From: Tamilnaduibacter salinus
GTDB lineage: Bacteria; Pseudomonadota; Gammaproteobacteria; Pseudomonadales; Oleiphilaceae
Direction: 5' to 3'
NCBI RefSeq assembly: GCF_003096655.1
Contig: NZ_QEKQ01000005.1
Coordinates: 186,001 to 250,000 of the forward strand
DNA length: 64,000 nucleotides
Below, in pieces: positions 8,724-18,331 of the stretch (its first letter is position 1; each line of letters begins with the position of its first letter). A program made the position numbers and the translations under genes. The notes under the pieces were generated by a model. It was not told the origin of the DNA and did no database searches. It saw only the letters and a list, made by a program, of their open reading frames with translations.

Positions 8724-9242
8724 ACTGCTCCCTCCGGATTGGCCTGTGACGCAAAGGTTCAGGGATTATACGACTTTCGTCTAAAGAAAAAAGCGAATAT
8801 ATCGAGTTTGATGCTCGAAAAAACCGTATCGGGTTGTCGGTTTTGGCGGATTTCATGGGACAGGAGCCGCTTCGGCACCGGATGGCCCTCTGACACAGGG
8901 CGGCTGTCACGTTACTGTCCGCCGCGAAAGATGAGTCGCACAACAATGCGGTGGTATTGCGGGACGTTCTGTTGGGGGGGAGCTGGACGAGGAGCGACGG
9001 CCCGACAAACCGTCCTCTCCCGCATGCGGGTGACACGAGACGGGCGACGGGCACCGCTAAGGAACCTCTGAAAAAGTTTCTGATGCGGCGAAGTTCGAGG
9101 CGCACGGAGCGCAGAAAGCGAGGCATACCTGACTGGTAGGTGAGCTTTTGACCGGGGGCGCGCACGCCCACCGCGTAACGAAGAAATTCGCCGTAGCAGG
9201 GACTTTATCAGAGGTTCCCTAACCGTTTGGCCGGGTTATCGG
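8724..9242. other. Intergenic region upstream of mqo
   Basis: No credible gene. The part nearest mqo is AT-rich (about 8765-8830) and probably carries the mqo promoter, though I cannot assign boxes. The part nearest 9243 is filled by the MITE-like element listed separately. Confidence 0.5.
9061..9218. repeat. MITE-like element R3 with CTAA flanks
   Basis: A 158-base element with terminal inverted repeats GGAACCTCTGA and TCAGAGGTTCC, similarity continuing inward (AAAGT / ACTTT). It is flanked on both sides by CTAA (9057-9060 and 9219-9222), which looks like a 4-base target-site duplication of the YTAR type known for some IS5-family elements. No ORF of transposase type fits in it, so it would be non-autonomous. 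Confidence 0.75.
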
Positions 9243-9596
9243 TCAGTGCGTCTGGTGGGTTGCCGAGTCATCGGAAAAATACTCCTCCATCCAGCGCACC
9301 AGCAGGGCACTGTCGACGCTGGCCATGGGGATGCGCTGGAACGCGTTTCCGGCCTCTTCCTCAAGCGTTGTGAACTGATAGAGCAGGGTGTCGGCCTCGT
9401 CGTCGTGCAGGATCAGTACGATTCGACGCCGGGTGCGCAGGCAGTCGATGGTCATGGCATCAGCCGGAATGCCCGCATCCCGCATCCCCCGGCGCACGGC
9501 CACCACCGGGTTGATGTGCTGGTGTTTGTTCTGGATCTGGGTATGAGCCTCGCTGGCCATGTCGGACAGGACTTTCATCGCGGAGTCATCGGTCAT
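9243..9596 (-). CDS. Conserved hypothetical cytosolic protein, 117 aa
   Basis: Small acidic protein without signal peptide or membrane segment, containing an acidic H-D-D-E-A-D stretch near the middle and a His-rich C-terminus. I chose the start at 9596 because a GGAG lies 7 bases upstream; an ATG 12 bases further upstream has no such site. I do not recognise a domain. It sits alone between the R3 element and the Omp85-like gene on the same strand, about 60 bases downstream of that gene. Confidence 0.6.
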   Translation of the reverse strand: MTDDSAMKVLSDMASEAHTQIQNKHQHINPVVAVRRGMRDAGIPADAMTIDCLRTRRRIVLILHDDEADTLLYQFTTLEEEAGNAFQRIPMASVDSALLVRWMEEYFSDDSATHQTH

Positions 9597-9653
9597 GGGT
9601 CGCTCCATTGGCAGTCGTGCCGGGAGGGTAGCAGACCTCGCCGGTCGATTGGA

Positions 9654-11378
9654 TCAGAACCGGGTCCGGCCCCGCAGCAACACCTGTACCTGATCGATGC
9701 TGTTGTCACCATCCAGCGGAAAGGCGACATCCAGATGCAGCATCCGCTGGACCTCGATCCGGCTTGACGCCAGTCTCAGCCCGACGCCGACGTCCTTCAG
9801 TATCCCGTCATCCGGACCATTGTTGCGGCCGTCGTCGAACCAGGCCCGCCCCACATCGGTGAACACCACGCCGCCCAGCCGGAACAGTTTGAACGGGTGC
9901 CAGTCCGGGAAATAGCGTCGTTCGATCGTCCAGAGCGCGCGCCGGTTGCCCTGCTGGTAGTCGCTGGGGTAGCCGCGCAGGCCGTTGTCGCCGCCAATGA
10001 GCAATTGCCGGTCCACGGTCAGGTTGTGAGCGGCAGTGAACGACAGGTGGGTGTACCAGCTGTTCCAGCGCACGGAACCGCCATGGAAGTACTCGAGGCT
10101 CAGTGTGCCGATCAGGTTCTCAAACCGGTCCGTGTCCAGCCGATAGCTTCCGCTCTGGCTGAGGCCGTATCGCGCATAATTGGTCTGCGTGGCGACGAGG
10201 GCATCCTGGGCGTCGATATTGATCATGAGCCGGTCCTCCGTGGCACCGAATCCTGTTGCGGAGTAGCCCAGTTCGGTACGCCAGACATAGCCATCCCGTA
10301 CGTCCTCGACCCGTTGCAGCCGCGTCAGGTTGACCATCTCCCGGAAGCGGTTCTGCCGGTAGTCAAAGCCGATCCACGGATAGCTCAGTGTCCGGTCGGT
10401 TGGCAGAACATCCAGAGCGGCCTGGCCGGGCACTGGGTCAAAGGCCAGCGCCTCATAACGGAAGCCGCCCAGCAGACGAAGCTGGCGACTGTGGCGTTCG
10501 GCCAGTCGCCGGCCCGCATCGATGCTCGCGTAGTCGCGCTCGCGTCGGTAGTCGGCGATCGCCTCGGCGCCGACGAATCGCGACTCCTCTCGCACGTCGT
10601 CGTCGCCCCTGAGCCCAAAACGCCAGTCGGTGCGCTCACTGTAGAACGGCCGCACCAGGTAGGCGCTGCGACCATGGCCGTCGCTGCGCTGGTCATAGGA
10701 ACCACCGGCCTGCCAGTGGGAACCGAGGAGGTTGGGGTCATCAAACGCGACGGTGGTTTCGGTCCGGTCCGGGTCTTTCGTGTAGGACAGGCCCAGACTC
10801 TTGCCGGAACCGAGGAAATTCGGGTCCGACAGACCGACAGCGGTGGTGTTCTCGCCACCCGAGCGCGAAGCGCCCACCGTGGGGAGCAGCGTCCAGGTGT
10901 CGCGGGCAAGAACACTCACTTCCAGCTCGTTCCCGCAGACTCTGGTGACACCGACCCAGGCCGCGGTGAGGTACGCCCGCCCCCTGAGTATCCGCTCGGA
11001 TTCTTCAATCATACCCGGGCGGAAGGCATCGCCTTCATCAAATACCAGTTGCGCGCGAAGCGCCGACTCCCACGTGGGTGTGTTGAGGGTGTTCAGTGCT
11101 CGATAAAGCCAGTTGTCCTGATCGGGGTCGCTCGTGTCGAAGATCGGTCGGCGAACAATGCGGATGTCGCCAATGCGCGCATCCCCGGGGATCGCCAGAT
11201 CGCTCTGGCGGGCGAGCTGATCCCGGGGCTGGTCGAGGTCAATGGTGTGGGGCTGGACGTTGCTTGAAACGCAGTCGCGGTTATCCGGCTCGACTGACCA
11301 GGCTGGACTGATGGTGGCATTGGCAAAACATAGCAGGCTCAGCCCGATTGTCTTTCCGTTGAATTGCTGATTTGCCAT
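9654..11378 (-). CDS. Omp85/BamA-superfamily outer-membrane protein
   Basis: 574 residues with an N-terminal signal peptide (cleavage near residue 28), a POTRA-like region at about 60-160 and a 16-strand-type barrel to the C-terminus, which ends in Phe. The Omp85 signature L-R-G-Y appears near residue 466, in G-L-R-G-Y-P-S-D-Y. With one POTRA-sized region it is shorter than BamA (five POTRAs) and nearer to TamA-like or single-POTRA members. Family members insert or translocate proteins at the outer membrane, but the client is not evident here: no tamB-like or exoprotein gene is adjacent. Confidence 0.8.
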   Translation of the reverse strand: MANQQFNGKTIGLSLLCFANATISPAWSVEPDNRDCVSSNVQPHTIDLDQPRDQLARQSDLAIPGDARIGDIRIVRRPIFDTSDPDQDNWLYRALNTLNTPTWESALRAQLVFDEGDAFRPGMIEESERILRGRAYLTAAWVGVTRVCGNELEVSVLARDTWTLLPTVGASRSGGENTTAVGLSDPNFLGSGKSLGLSYTKDPDRTETTVAFDDPNLLGSHWQAGGSYDQRSDGHGRSAYLVRPFYSERTDWRFGLRGDDDVREESRFVGAEAIADYRRERDYASIDAGRRLAERHSRQLRLLGGFRYEALAFDPVPGQAALDVLPTDRTLSYPWIGFDYRQNRFREMVNLTRLQRVEDVRDGYVWRTELGYSATGFGATEDRLMINIDAQDALVATQTNYARYGLSQSGSYRLDTDRFENLIGTLSLEYFHGGSVRWNSWYTHLSFTAAHNLTVDRQLLIGGDNGLRGYPSDYQQGNRRALWTIERRYFPDWHPFKLFRLGGVVFTDVGRAWFDDGRNNGPDDGILKDVGVGLRLASSRIEVQRMLHLDVAFPLDGDNSIDQVQVLLRGRTRF

Positions 11379-11437
11379 GTGAAACCGTCGTTTTCAGGGG
11401 CCCTTTCTCTGCGCATGAATTGGCCGGGAGAGGCCAA

Positions 11438-11800
11438 TCAACCGCTGGGGCGGGAAAACAGGAAGACCAGCAGTGCGGTAAAAAACGTGCCTAGCCCGGC
11501 CAGCAGCCACACCGGTGCGCCTGATGCCAGCAGCGTACTCCAACTGATCAGCAACGTGGCCAACGCGAGCCATTTCACATGCCGGGGCACGGCACGGTGG
11601 GCGTGCCAGTTTTCGATCATCGGACCAAAGGTGGGGTGCTCGTGGAGCCATCGCTGGAACGCCGGTGAGCCACGTCCCGCAGACCATCCCGCCAGCAGCA
11701 CAAACGGGACGGTCGGCACCAGTGGTAGCACCATTCCGGCGAAGGCGAAACCAAGGCTGATGTAGGCGAGGAGCCGATAGCCGAGTGCGCTAAGAGCCAC
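11438..11800 (-). CDS. YbaN-like DUF454 inner-membrane protein
   Basis: 120 residues with about three to four hydrophobic helices and the family pattern G-x-x-L-P-L-V-P-T-V-P-F-x-L-L-A, then R-x-S-P-x-F-x-x-W-L and F-G-P-M-I-x-x-W. Function of the family is not established. It is probably transcribed before the Omp85-like gene on the same strand, about 60 bases apart. Confidence 0.85.
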   Translation of the reverse strand: MALSALGYRLLAYISLGFAFAGMVLPLVPTVPFVLLAGWSAGRGSPAFQRWLHEHPTFGPMIENWHAHRAVPRHVKWLALATLLISWSTLLASGAPVWLLAGLGTFFTALLVFLFSRPSG

Positions 11801-12390
11801 GTGGACGCTCCCTGTATGAGTGGTGAGTTGGTTTCAAGATAGGGTGGTGAGGCTGTCGGGGCAAGGACAAGAACAGTCGGTAGGTGATTTCAATGGTGCT
11901 TCTGGGGAGGGTTGACGCCTCGACGATCTTTCCATGGAGGCTTTCCCGGGACAGAGCTGCGAACTGGTTGTGGTAGAGGCCCGGTTGCCTGGCTTTCATT
12001 TCCGGAGTGAGTGCGCGTGAAATCAGTCGTGACAGCTGAAAACCAGGGCGCGGAGCGGTACAATTCGCCGCCTTAATGCGTCTGTCCATCCCGGTCATCT
12101 GCCTCCGTGTCTTCTGTCGATACTGGAAGCACATGACTTCGCGGTTGCATACGGCCGGTAAGTCGCCTGAGCAGTTTAGAAGTAAATCAAGTTGAAAAGT
12201 GAATCAAGTAGAGAAGTCCGATAAGCGGATGTTAGCCACCGTGCTCATAGTTTGGGCTTGCAGAAGCACGCTATTGAGTGAGGCCGAGATGTTTCGTTGA
12301 AGGCTTGATGCTGATAGAGGGCATCGCGCGGTCCCAAGGGGCTGGCACCTCCGGACAAAGCCGGAATCTTTTTGTAAGAGTGAACTGACC
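11801..12390. other. Intergenic region upstream of the chemoreceptor gene
   Basis: 590 bases with no convincing gene; the small ORFs on either strand lack ribosome sites and recognisable composition. The distal half contains an A/T-rich stretch with repeated TCAAG words and a CCGATAA word (about 12186-12226) reminiscent of a flagellar sigma -10 box, but the spacing to a -35 box is wrong. A weak intrinsic-terminator-like hairpin lies close to the chemoreceptor start. Confidence 0.45.
12350..12374 (+). terminator. Weak terminator-like hairpin in chemoreceptor leader
   Basis: TCCGG/CCGGA stem with a six-base loop followed by ATC and five T residues, ending 16 bases before the chemoreceptor start. 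A hairpin plus T-run this close upstream of a start could be an attenuator or the expression platform of a leader element. The stem is only five base pairs, so chance is possible. Confidence 0.35.
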
Positions 12391-14004
12391 ATGCTAGCGA
12401 GACTCACAATATCGCGGAAATTGGCCGTATTGGTAATAACGGCGGTAGTCGCCTTCGCGCTGACACAGGTTTTTGCGTTGGTGACTCAACATCGCAATTC
12501 CGAGCGACTGGCCAGCGTCGAAAATCAGCTCTACCCCACACTGGAGCTGACGACGGTGAACCTGGGGCAGCTGGAGTTGATGGAAGCGCAGATTAAAAGT
12601 GCCGTGACGACGGGCGATGACGCCCAACTGAAGGAGACCCGCGCCTACTACGATCGTATTCGCCAGAATCTGGAGCAGCTAAAGGAACTGTCACCGGGGA
12701 TGTCTGATCGTCTGGACCGGCTCGATAACGATCTTGAGTCCTACTACTCCAACGCCGTTCGGATTGCCAGTGCATTCATCGCCGGTGACCAGGATTTTCG
12801 CGAACTTGCGGATGAGGCGAAGGAAAATGCGAAGCGGCTGGAAACGCTGACGGCGAAAATGGAGGCTCTGCGTGATGATACTCGCGAGAACTTCACCTCA
12901 ACGATCAGTGAGACGGTTTCTCTGAGTCAGAAGAGCAGTGTGACCAATCTTGTCATTGGCGTCGTTGCTGTGGCGGTTCTGATTGGCCTGAGTCTGCTGA
13001 TCGGGCGCTCAATCACCGCCAGCCTCAGTCGAGTGGTTGATTCACTCCGCGATATGGCCCAGGGGGATGGTGACCTGAGTTCGCGGATTGATTACCAGGG
13101 AAGGGATGAGTTGGGTGATCTTGTCACGCACTTCAACGGTTTTGTCTCAAAGCTTCATGAGTCTTTCGCATCAATCAGTAACGAGGTGGAGACGCTCAGG
13201 GGAGTGGCATCGCAGCTCTCAACGTCAAGCCAGACGAACCTGGACCGGATACAGGCGCAATCCAGCGAGATTGCCTCGGCACGCCATTCTGTTGATGAGC
13301 TGGTGAACAGCGTGGAGGAGGTGGCTGGCTTTGCCTCAAATGCGTCGGAGCAGACGCGTAATGCCTCGGAATATGCCGGGCGAGGCAAGGATCACGTGGC
13401 CAACAATGTCAAAACCATCGAGACTCTTGCCAGCGATGTCGAGGAGACCTCTCGATTGGTGAACCAATTCGAAACGCACTCTGAGCGTGTGGGGGGGTTG
13501 CTGGACACCATTAAAACGGTGACCGAGCAAACCAACCTTCTGGCACTGAATGCCGCCATTGAGGCAGCGCGTGCCGGCGAGCATGGTCGAGGGTTTGCGG
13601 TTGTCGCGGATGAGGTCCGGAACCTGGCGGTAAGGACGCAGAGTTCCGCGTCGGAAATAGAAACGGTCATAGGCGAGTTGGCGACTCTTTCCAGCTCTTC
13701 CGTTTCGGCCATGAAGAGCAGTGTTGAGAAGGCGCAGGACGGCCTGACGTCCACGCAGGAGTCTGGTGAAGTGCTCGACCATATCCTGACGAACGTTGAG
13801 AGCATTAGCAGCATTAATGAGCAGATTGCGGCGGCGACCCATGAGCAGACGGCAACGTTCAACGAGGTCGTTGGCCGCTTTTCCGAGATTCACGCAGACG
13901 CGGAATCGGTTATGGAGAGCTCCCGTGAACTGGACCAGATTAGCCAGCAGAGCCATGAGATCAGTGAGCGACTGCATCGCGTCTCGTCCCAGTTCCGCGT
14001 GTAA
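12391..14004 (+). CDS. Methyl-accepting chemotaxis protein
   Basis: 537 residues: a transmembrane helix at about 11-30, a periplasmic four-helix-bundle-like region to about 185, a second helix at about 186-208, HAMP at about 210-262, then the cytoplasmic signalling coiled coil. The highly conserved hairpin tip that binds CheA/CheW is intact ([19 protein letters not shown]). There is no C-terminal CheR-tethering pentapeptide. The following genes encode a porin-like barrel and a short phosphate-binding-like protein on the same strand, 41 bases downstream, suggesting that this receptor senses the ligand handled by those two (inference). Confidence 0.95.
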   Translation: MLARLTISRKLAVLVITAVVAFALTQVFALVTQHRNSERLASVENQLYPTLELTTVNLGQLELMEAQIKSAVTTGDDAQLKETRAYYDRIRQNLEQLKELSPGMSDRLDRLDNDLESYYSNAVRIASAFIAGDQDFRELADEAKENAKRLETLTAKMEALRDDTRENFTSTISETVSLSQKSSVTNLVIGVVAVAVLIGLSLLIGRSITASLSRVVDSLRDMAQGDGDLSSRIDYQGRDELGDLVTHFNGFVSKLHESFASISNEVETLRGVASQLSTSSQTNLDRIQAQSSEIASARHSVDELVNSVEEVAGFASNASEQTRNASEYAGRGKDHVANNVKTIETLASDVEETSRLVNQFETHSERVGGLLDTIKTVTEQTNLLALNAAIEAARAGEHGRGFAVVADEVRNLAVRTQSSASEIETVIGELATLSSSSVSAMKSSVEKAQDGLTSTQESGEVLDHILTNVESISSINEQIAAATHEQTATFNEVVGRFSEIHADAESVMESSRELDQISQQSHEISERLHRVSSQFRV

Positions 14005-14045
14005 TGGATGACAACTTAATTGAAACCACCTTTGGGAGATTGAAC

Positions 14046-15251
14046 ATGAGACACACATTGTCGCGGCGAGCGTCCCTGGCCCTGTCTGTCGCGCTGATTT
14101 CCAGTGGCGCCCTGGCACAGAGCAATGATGAGCGACTGGATGCGCTTGAGAGTCGGGTTGATTCACTGCAGCAGGATCTTCGTGCAGCGGGTGAGCAACG
14201 GGTCACGTTTAACGGATTTTTGAGCACCGGCTATGCAAGGGCGAGTAATGACGCCGGCTTTGATGGCGTTACGGAAGAGTCCGAGGCGCAGTCATTGACA
14301 CTCTTTGGTCTGCAGGGGCGTTTCGATATCAGTGACAGTACGAATGCGACCGTCCAGCTCCTTTCCTTTGGTGAGGACAGTGGCCGCAGTGACTTTGCGA
14401 CCCAGTTGGAATGGGGGTACATCAGCCATGAGTTGCAGAACGGCCTTCGAGTGCGTGCCGGGCAAATGCGTATACCGCTATTCATGTATTCCGACTCCCT
14501 GGACCTGGGATACGCTCAGCCTTGGGCGCGCTCGCCCGGTGTGGTGTACAACCAGGTGACGCTGAGCAACTATACAGGCGTTGATGCTGCCAAGCGTTTC
14601 AGTCTGGGTGGCGGTTCTGTGCGTGCCCAGGCATTCGGTGGGCATAGCAGTGAAGAGCAGACCGTTGCTGGTCAGCCTGGTGACATTGAACTGCGCAACC
14701 TGGTGGGCGGCGTGCTCTCCTGGAGTGATTATACCTGGACATTGCGTGGTGTGGCCGCGCGTGCAGATACCTCTTTTGAGTTTCTCGGGAATGACGAAGT
14801 GGACGGTGAGTTCTATGGCTTGGGTGTTGAGTATGATGACGGCTCACTGATGGCGATTTCTGAGGTTACCCGCCGCGAAGTGGGAGGCATTTTCGCGGAT
14901 ACTGATTCGGCTTATGCCACGGTCGGATACCGGATAGACGGTGTGATGCCCTATGCCACAGTCGGATGGCTGGAGAGTCAGGATGATAACCTGCGCTCTG
15001 GGCAAGCGTTTTCGGTGCAACCGTCGCCAGGAGTGACGTCGTCTATTCCAGCGGCGGTGCTCAATGAACAGCGCACCGTTTATAGTCTCGGCGCGCGCTA
15101 TGACGTGATGCCCGGCGTTGCCCTCAAGGCAGACTGGACCCACGCCCGCAACTTTGGTGATACCAATGGGGGATTGTCCGGCAATGGTGCTTTGACGCCG
15201 ACGTTTGAGCATACCAACGTCTATACCGTCAAAATCGATGCGGCGTTTTAA
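14046..15251 (+). CDS. Porin-like outer-membrane beta-barrel protein
   Basis: 401 residues. I take the start at 14046 because it gives a clear signal peptide ending A-L-A-Q and has GGGAG upstream; an in-frame ATG at 14004 would add 14 residues before the signal. The mature N-terminus has a short coiled coil (E-R-L-D-A-L-E-S-R-V-D-S-L-Q) as in OprO/OprP-type and related porins, followed by alternating amphipathic strands, and the protein ends in Phe. Specificity cannot be read from sequence. It lies between the chemoreceptor and a phosphate-binding-like protein, 9 bases before the latter. Confidence 0.75.
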   Translation: MRHTLSRRASLALSVALISSGALAQSNDERLDALESRVDSLQQDLRAAGEQRVTFNGFLSTGYARASNDAGFDGVTEESEAQSLTLFGLQGRFDISDSTNATVQLLSFGEDSGRSDFATQLEWGYISHELQNGLRVRAGQMRIPLFMYSDSLDLGYAQPWARSPGVVYNQVTLSNYTGVDAAKRFSLGGGSVRAQAFGGHSSEEQTVAGQPGDIELRNLVGGVLSWSDYTWTLRGVAARADTSFEFLGNDEVDGEFYGLGVEYDDGSLMAISEVTRREVGGIFADTDSAYATVGYRIDGVMPYATVGWLESQDDNLRSGQAFSVQPSPGVTSSIPAAVLNEQRTVYSLGARYDVMPGVALKADWTHARNFGDTNGGLSGNGALTPTFEHTNVYTVKIDAAF

Positions 15252-15260
15252 GGGGGCTGT

Positions 15261-15656
15261 ATGAAGTCATTAAAGAGTCTTGCGGTGGTGCTGATGTTGG
15301 CTGCGCCGCTTGCAAACGCAGAGGTGGTTATCATTGCGCATCCCAATGGCGTCAGTGGGCTCACAGAGGGGGACGTGCGCAGTATCTATCTGAATCGCAG
15401 TGGAAAAGCGACCCCAATCGAAATGGCACAGGGCATGTCAGAGCGTCGTGACTTCCACGACTGGATTACCGGACGAAGTGAGTCGCAGCTACAGTCTTTT
15501 TGGTCTCAGCAGACCTTCACCGGGGAGGGTGAACCGCCGGAAGAGGCCAGCTCACCCAGCGCCATGAAGTCGATCATCGCTAATGACCCTGATGCGATTG
15601 GGTATGTCAGTCCGCAGGATGTTGATGACTCGGTCAAGGTGATTCTTTCCCCTTAA
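15261..15656 (+). CDS. Short PstS-like periplasmic binding protein
   Basis: 131 residues with a signal peptide ending near A-N-A. The mature part is a single-lobe, phosphate-ABC-type substrate-binding fold (PBP-like type): it starts with V-V-I-I-A-H-P-N-G-V and has the Y-L-N-R-S-G-K loop, F-W-S-Q-x-x-F, and the G-Y-V-S end. Such short versions lack the second half of PstS and are not accompanied by pstCAB here, so a sensing or capture role is more likely than transport. It is the last gene of the receptor/porin/binding-protein trio. Confidence 0.8.
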   Translation: MKSLKSLAVVLMLAAPLANAEVVIIAHPNGVSGLTEGDVRSIYLNRSGKATPIEMAQGMSERRDFHDWITGRSESQLQSFWSQQTFTGEGEPPEEASSPSAMKSIIANDPDAIGYVSPQDVDDSVKVILSP

Positions 15657-15835
15657 AAACCCACTCTTGATTGTGCACGCCGGGCCCGGGTATCGGGCCT
15701 GGTCTTTCCCGCCCGCCTTCTCGCTGCCCCGACTACGAACCGACTCAGATGGGAAGGGGAAGCCGACCCCCGACGGTTTTCCGGGCCCGGAACTCAGCCG
15801 GGTAAGCGATCGGTGTTGCGGTTCGCAAGCGATGG

Positions 15836-16276
15836 TCAGACCACCAGCACCGGACACTTCCCGTTGGAGGCTACGCGGTGGGACACGCTGCCGAGCAAGA
15901 AACCATCCTTGTCGCTGTGGGTCCCCCGGGTGCCCACCACGATCAGGTCCGCTTTCTTCTCCCTGGCGAACTTGACGATTACCTTGGACGGGCGACCCGC
16001 CTTGACGAAGCCACGCACGTGAGTTGCGCCGTGCTCGATCGCCTGGCTCTTGGCGTGCTCCACGACCTCCTTGGCGTACTCGGACAACACCTTGTCCGGA
16101 ATATCCATCTCCGCGGGACGTCCGATCGACAGCGACGCCTCGAACAGGCTGTGGTGTTTGTAAACGCACAGCAGAAAGATTTCCGCGTCCGTCAGCTGTT
16201 GCAGCTCGATGGCCTTCTCCATGGCGTTGAATGACGCGGAGGAGCCATCAATCGCTACCACAATTCGGTTGAACAT
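15836..16276 (-). CDS. teaD: Universal stress protein, TeaD-like
   Basis: 146-residue UspA-family protein with the ATP-binding pattern V-G-T-R-G-T followed by G-F-L-L-G-S-V-S-H-R-V. It closes the TRAP operon, as teaD does in Halomonas, where the ATP-binding TeaD is reported to down-regulate ectoine uptake through TeaABC. The assignment of the symbol rests on the operon position and family rather than on sequence identity that I can measure. Confidence 0.85.
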   Translation of the reverse strand: MFNRIVVAIDGSSASFNAMEKAIELQQLTDAEIFLLCVYKHHSLFEASLSIGRPAEMDIPDKVLSEYAKEVVEHAKSQAIEHGATHVRGFVKAGRPSKVIVKFAREKKADLIVVGTRGTHSDKDGFLLGSVSHRVASNGKCPVLVV

Positions 16277-16308
16277 GTCGCTCTCCTTTTGTTCCGCCCC
16301 TCAGGGCA

Positions 16309-17595
16309 TCAATCCCTGAAGGCCAGGTCACGCAGGAACAGGGCAATGTCCGGGAAGGCAATGATCAGCCCGGCGGCGGCCACCAGCATGAAAATGAACG
16401 GCGGCGTGCCCCGGATGACCTCCAGGTACGGCCGCTTGAAGATGGCAATGGCCGTGAATATGTCGCAGCCAAAAGGCGGCGTGGCCGACCCGATGGCAAC
16501 CTGAAGCGTGATCAGGACACCCACCAGGACCGGGTCCAGGCCGGCCGACGCAATGGCGGGTGCAAAAATGGGTGTCAGCACTAGGATCACCACGATGGGG
16601 TCCACGAACATACAGGCAATGAAGAAGGCGATACAGATCGTGATCATCACGCCAACCGGGCCCATATCGCTGATGCCAACGGACTCGAGAATGGCCTGTG
16701 GGATCTGCGCAAACGAGATGATGTAAGAGAACCCGTTGCCCACAGCAACCAGTATGAAGACCACCGCCGTGATCAGGCCCGTGGACTTGGCGATCCGGTA
16801 GATGTCGGGCATTTTGAGGGATCGGAACACCACGAACTCGAGCAGGAAGGCGTAGAGCACGCAGACGGCGGCGGCCTCAGTCGGGCTGAAGATACCCCCA
16901 TAGATGCCGCCGACGATGATCACCGGGAAGAACAGCGGCCATAGGGCATCCCGGACGGACACGGCCCGCTGCTTCCAGGTGGAACGCTCCTCCGTCGGGA
17001 CATTGTTCTTGTACGCGTAGATCAGGCAGTACAGGGAGAACATGAACAGGATCAGAATGCCCGGCCCGACGCCGGCGATAAACAGCTCCGCGATGGAGGT
17101 TTCGGAAATGACCCCGTAGATGATCATGCCGATACTCGGCGGAATCAGGAACGCAATATCGGACGAGTTGATGATCAGTGCCAGCGTGAACGGGTCTGAG
17201 TAGCCGGCTTTCAGCATCTTGGGCCGCAGAGGCGAGCCCACGGCGACCACCGTTGCCTGCGTGGAGCCGGAAACCGCACCGAACAGGGTGCAGGAGGTGG
17301 CGGTGCTGATCGCAAGGCCGCCCTTCACGTGGCCGATGAAGGCCATGACCATGTTGATCAGCCGGTCCGCCGACTGGCCGCGGGTCATGATATCCGCCGC
17401 CAGAATGAACATCGGAACCGCGATGAGAGAGGCCGGGCGAATCCCGCCCATCATCTGCTGGATGAAAATGCCCATCTGCCCGAAGCCATCGAACATCATC
17501 ACGAAGCCAATAACGGCACCGGTGATCAGGGGCACCATCATCGGGAAGCCCAGCAGAAGCAGCCCGATCATGATCACCATCATTATAGTTGCCAT
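16309..17595 (-). CDS. teaC: TRAP transporter large permease, TeaC-like
   Basis: 428-residue DctM-type protein with about twelve hydrophobic helices. Family motifs include G-x-P-M-M-V-P-L near the start, L-I-I-N-S-S-D-I-A-F-L-I-P-P-S-I and the F-x-P-T-E-A-A-A-V region. It is the ion-coupled channel of the ectoine/hydroxyectoine importer. It lies between the small permease and the UspA-like gene on the same strand, all spaced by about 35 bases. Confidence 0.9.
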   Translation of the reverse strand: MATIMMVIMIGLLLLGFPMMVPLITGAVIGFVMMFDGFGQMGIFIQQMMGGIRPASLIAVPMFILAADIMTRGQSADRLINMVMAFIGHVKGGLAISTATSCTLFGAVSGSTQATVVAVGSPLRPKMLKAGYSDPFTLALIINSSDIAFLIPPSIGMIIYGVISETSIAELFIAGVGPGILILFMFSLYCLIYAYKNNVPTEERSTWKQRAVSVRDALWPLFFPVIIVGGIYGGIFSPTEAAAVCVLYAFLLEFVVFRSLKMPDIYRIAKSTGLITAVVFILVAVGNGFSYIISFAQIPQAILESVGISDMGPVGVMITICIAFFIACMFVDPIVVILVLTPIFAPAIASAGLDPVLVGVLITLQVAIGSATPPFGCDIFTAIAIFKRPYLEVIRGTPPFIFMLVAAAGLIIAFPDIALFLRDLAFRD

Positions 17596-17628
17596 GATTT
17601 TATTCCTTTTTGCTGCAGCTTCAGGGGG

Positions 17629-18222
17629 TCAGACTTCGGACTCGGTATCCGAATAACCATCGACCACACCGGTGGAGAGATACACGTCCTTGCTGGTGAG
17701 GTTTTTGATGGCCGTCAGGAAGTACTGGATGCCGGTGATCGCGAAGCCGATCGGCGCCCAGATGTAGATCCACCAGATTTCAAAACCCAGTGCCGGGAGG
17801 ATCCGGCCACGGCTGTAAAGCGTCTCGATATAGCCGTAGGAGTGATAACAGAGGAAAAACATCACCACGGAAGTGAACAGGGCGATAAAGATCATCAGGT
17901 ATCGCCGACCTTTCGTGGGGATGGAGTCGTAGACCGCTGACATACGGATGTGCCGGCCATGACGGGCCGCATAACCAATGCCGGCAAAGGTGATCAGAAT
18001 GATCAGGATCCGATTGATCTCGCCCGAGAAGAACAGGCCTTCACCGAACACGAAACGGGCGATGACGTTCACACACGTGTTCACTGCCATCAGCATCACG
18101 CCAAGCGCGAGCATGACGGCTTCGATCTTGCTGATGAAGACGTCGATGGTTCCCAGAAACCCGGGTAGCCCGGACTCGTAGGAGCCGGTGTCGTCTTCTA
18201 GGTCCGGGGACTTTTCAGACAT
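17629..18222 (-). CDS. teaB: TRAP transporter small permease, TeaB-like
   Basis: 197-residue DctQ-type protein with four hydrophobic helices and an acidic N-terminal tail. The start at 18222 is preferred because GGGAG lies just upstream; an ATG six codons earlier overlaps that site. It pairs with the large permease and receives substrate from the TeaA binding protein. It lies second in the tea operon. Confidence 0.9.
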   Translation of the reverse strand: MSEKSPDLEDDTGSYESGLPGFLGTIDVFISKIEAVMLALGVMLMAVNTCVNVIARFVFGEGLFFSGEINRILIILITFAGIGYAARHGRHIRMSAVYDSIPTKGRRYLMIFIALFTSVVMFFLCYHSYGYIETLYSRGRILPALGFEIWWIYIWAPIGFAITGIQYFLTAIKNLTSKDVYLSTGVVDGYSDTESEV

Positions 18223-18331
18223 GGGAACGCTCCCTTTCAATCCGCTGCCGGTTGGCGCTGGGGGCGCTCCGGCGGAGCGGGTTTAACCGCGAGATCCCCG
18301 CCGGAGGCCGGCGGGGATCATTCCCTCGGAG

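Noticed and set aside
12186-12350. c-di-GMP riboswitch or FliA promoter upstream of the chemoreceptor
   Set aside because: The leader lacks the conserved GEMM core, and the CCGATAA word has no -35 box at the right distance.
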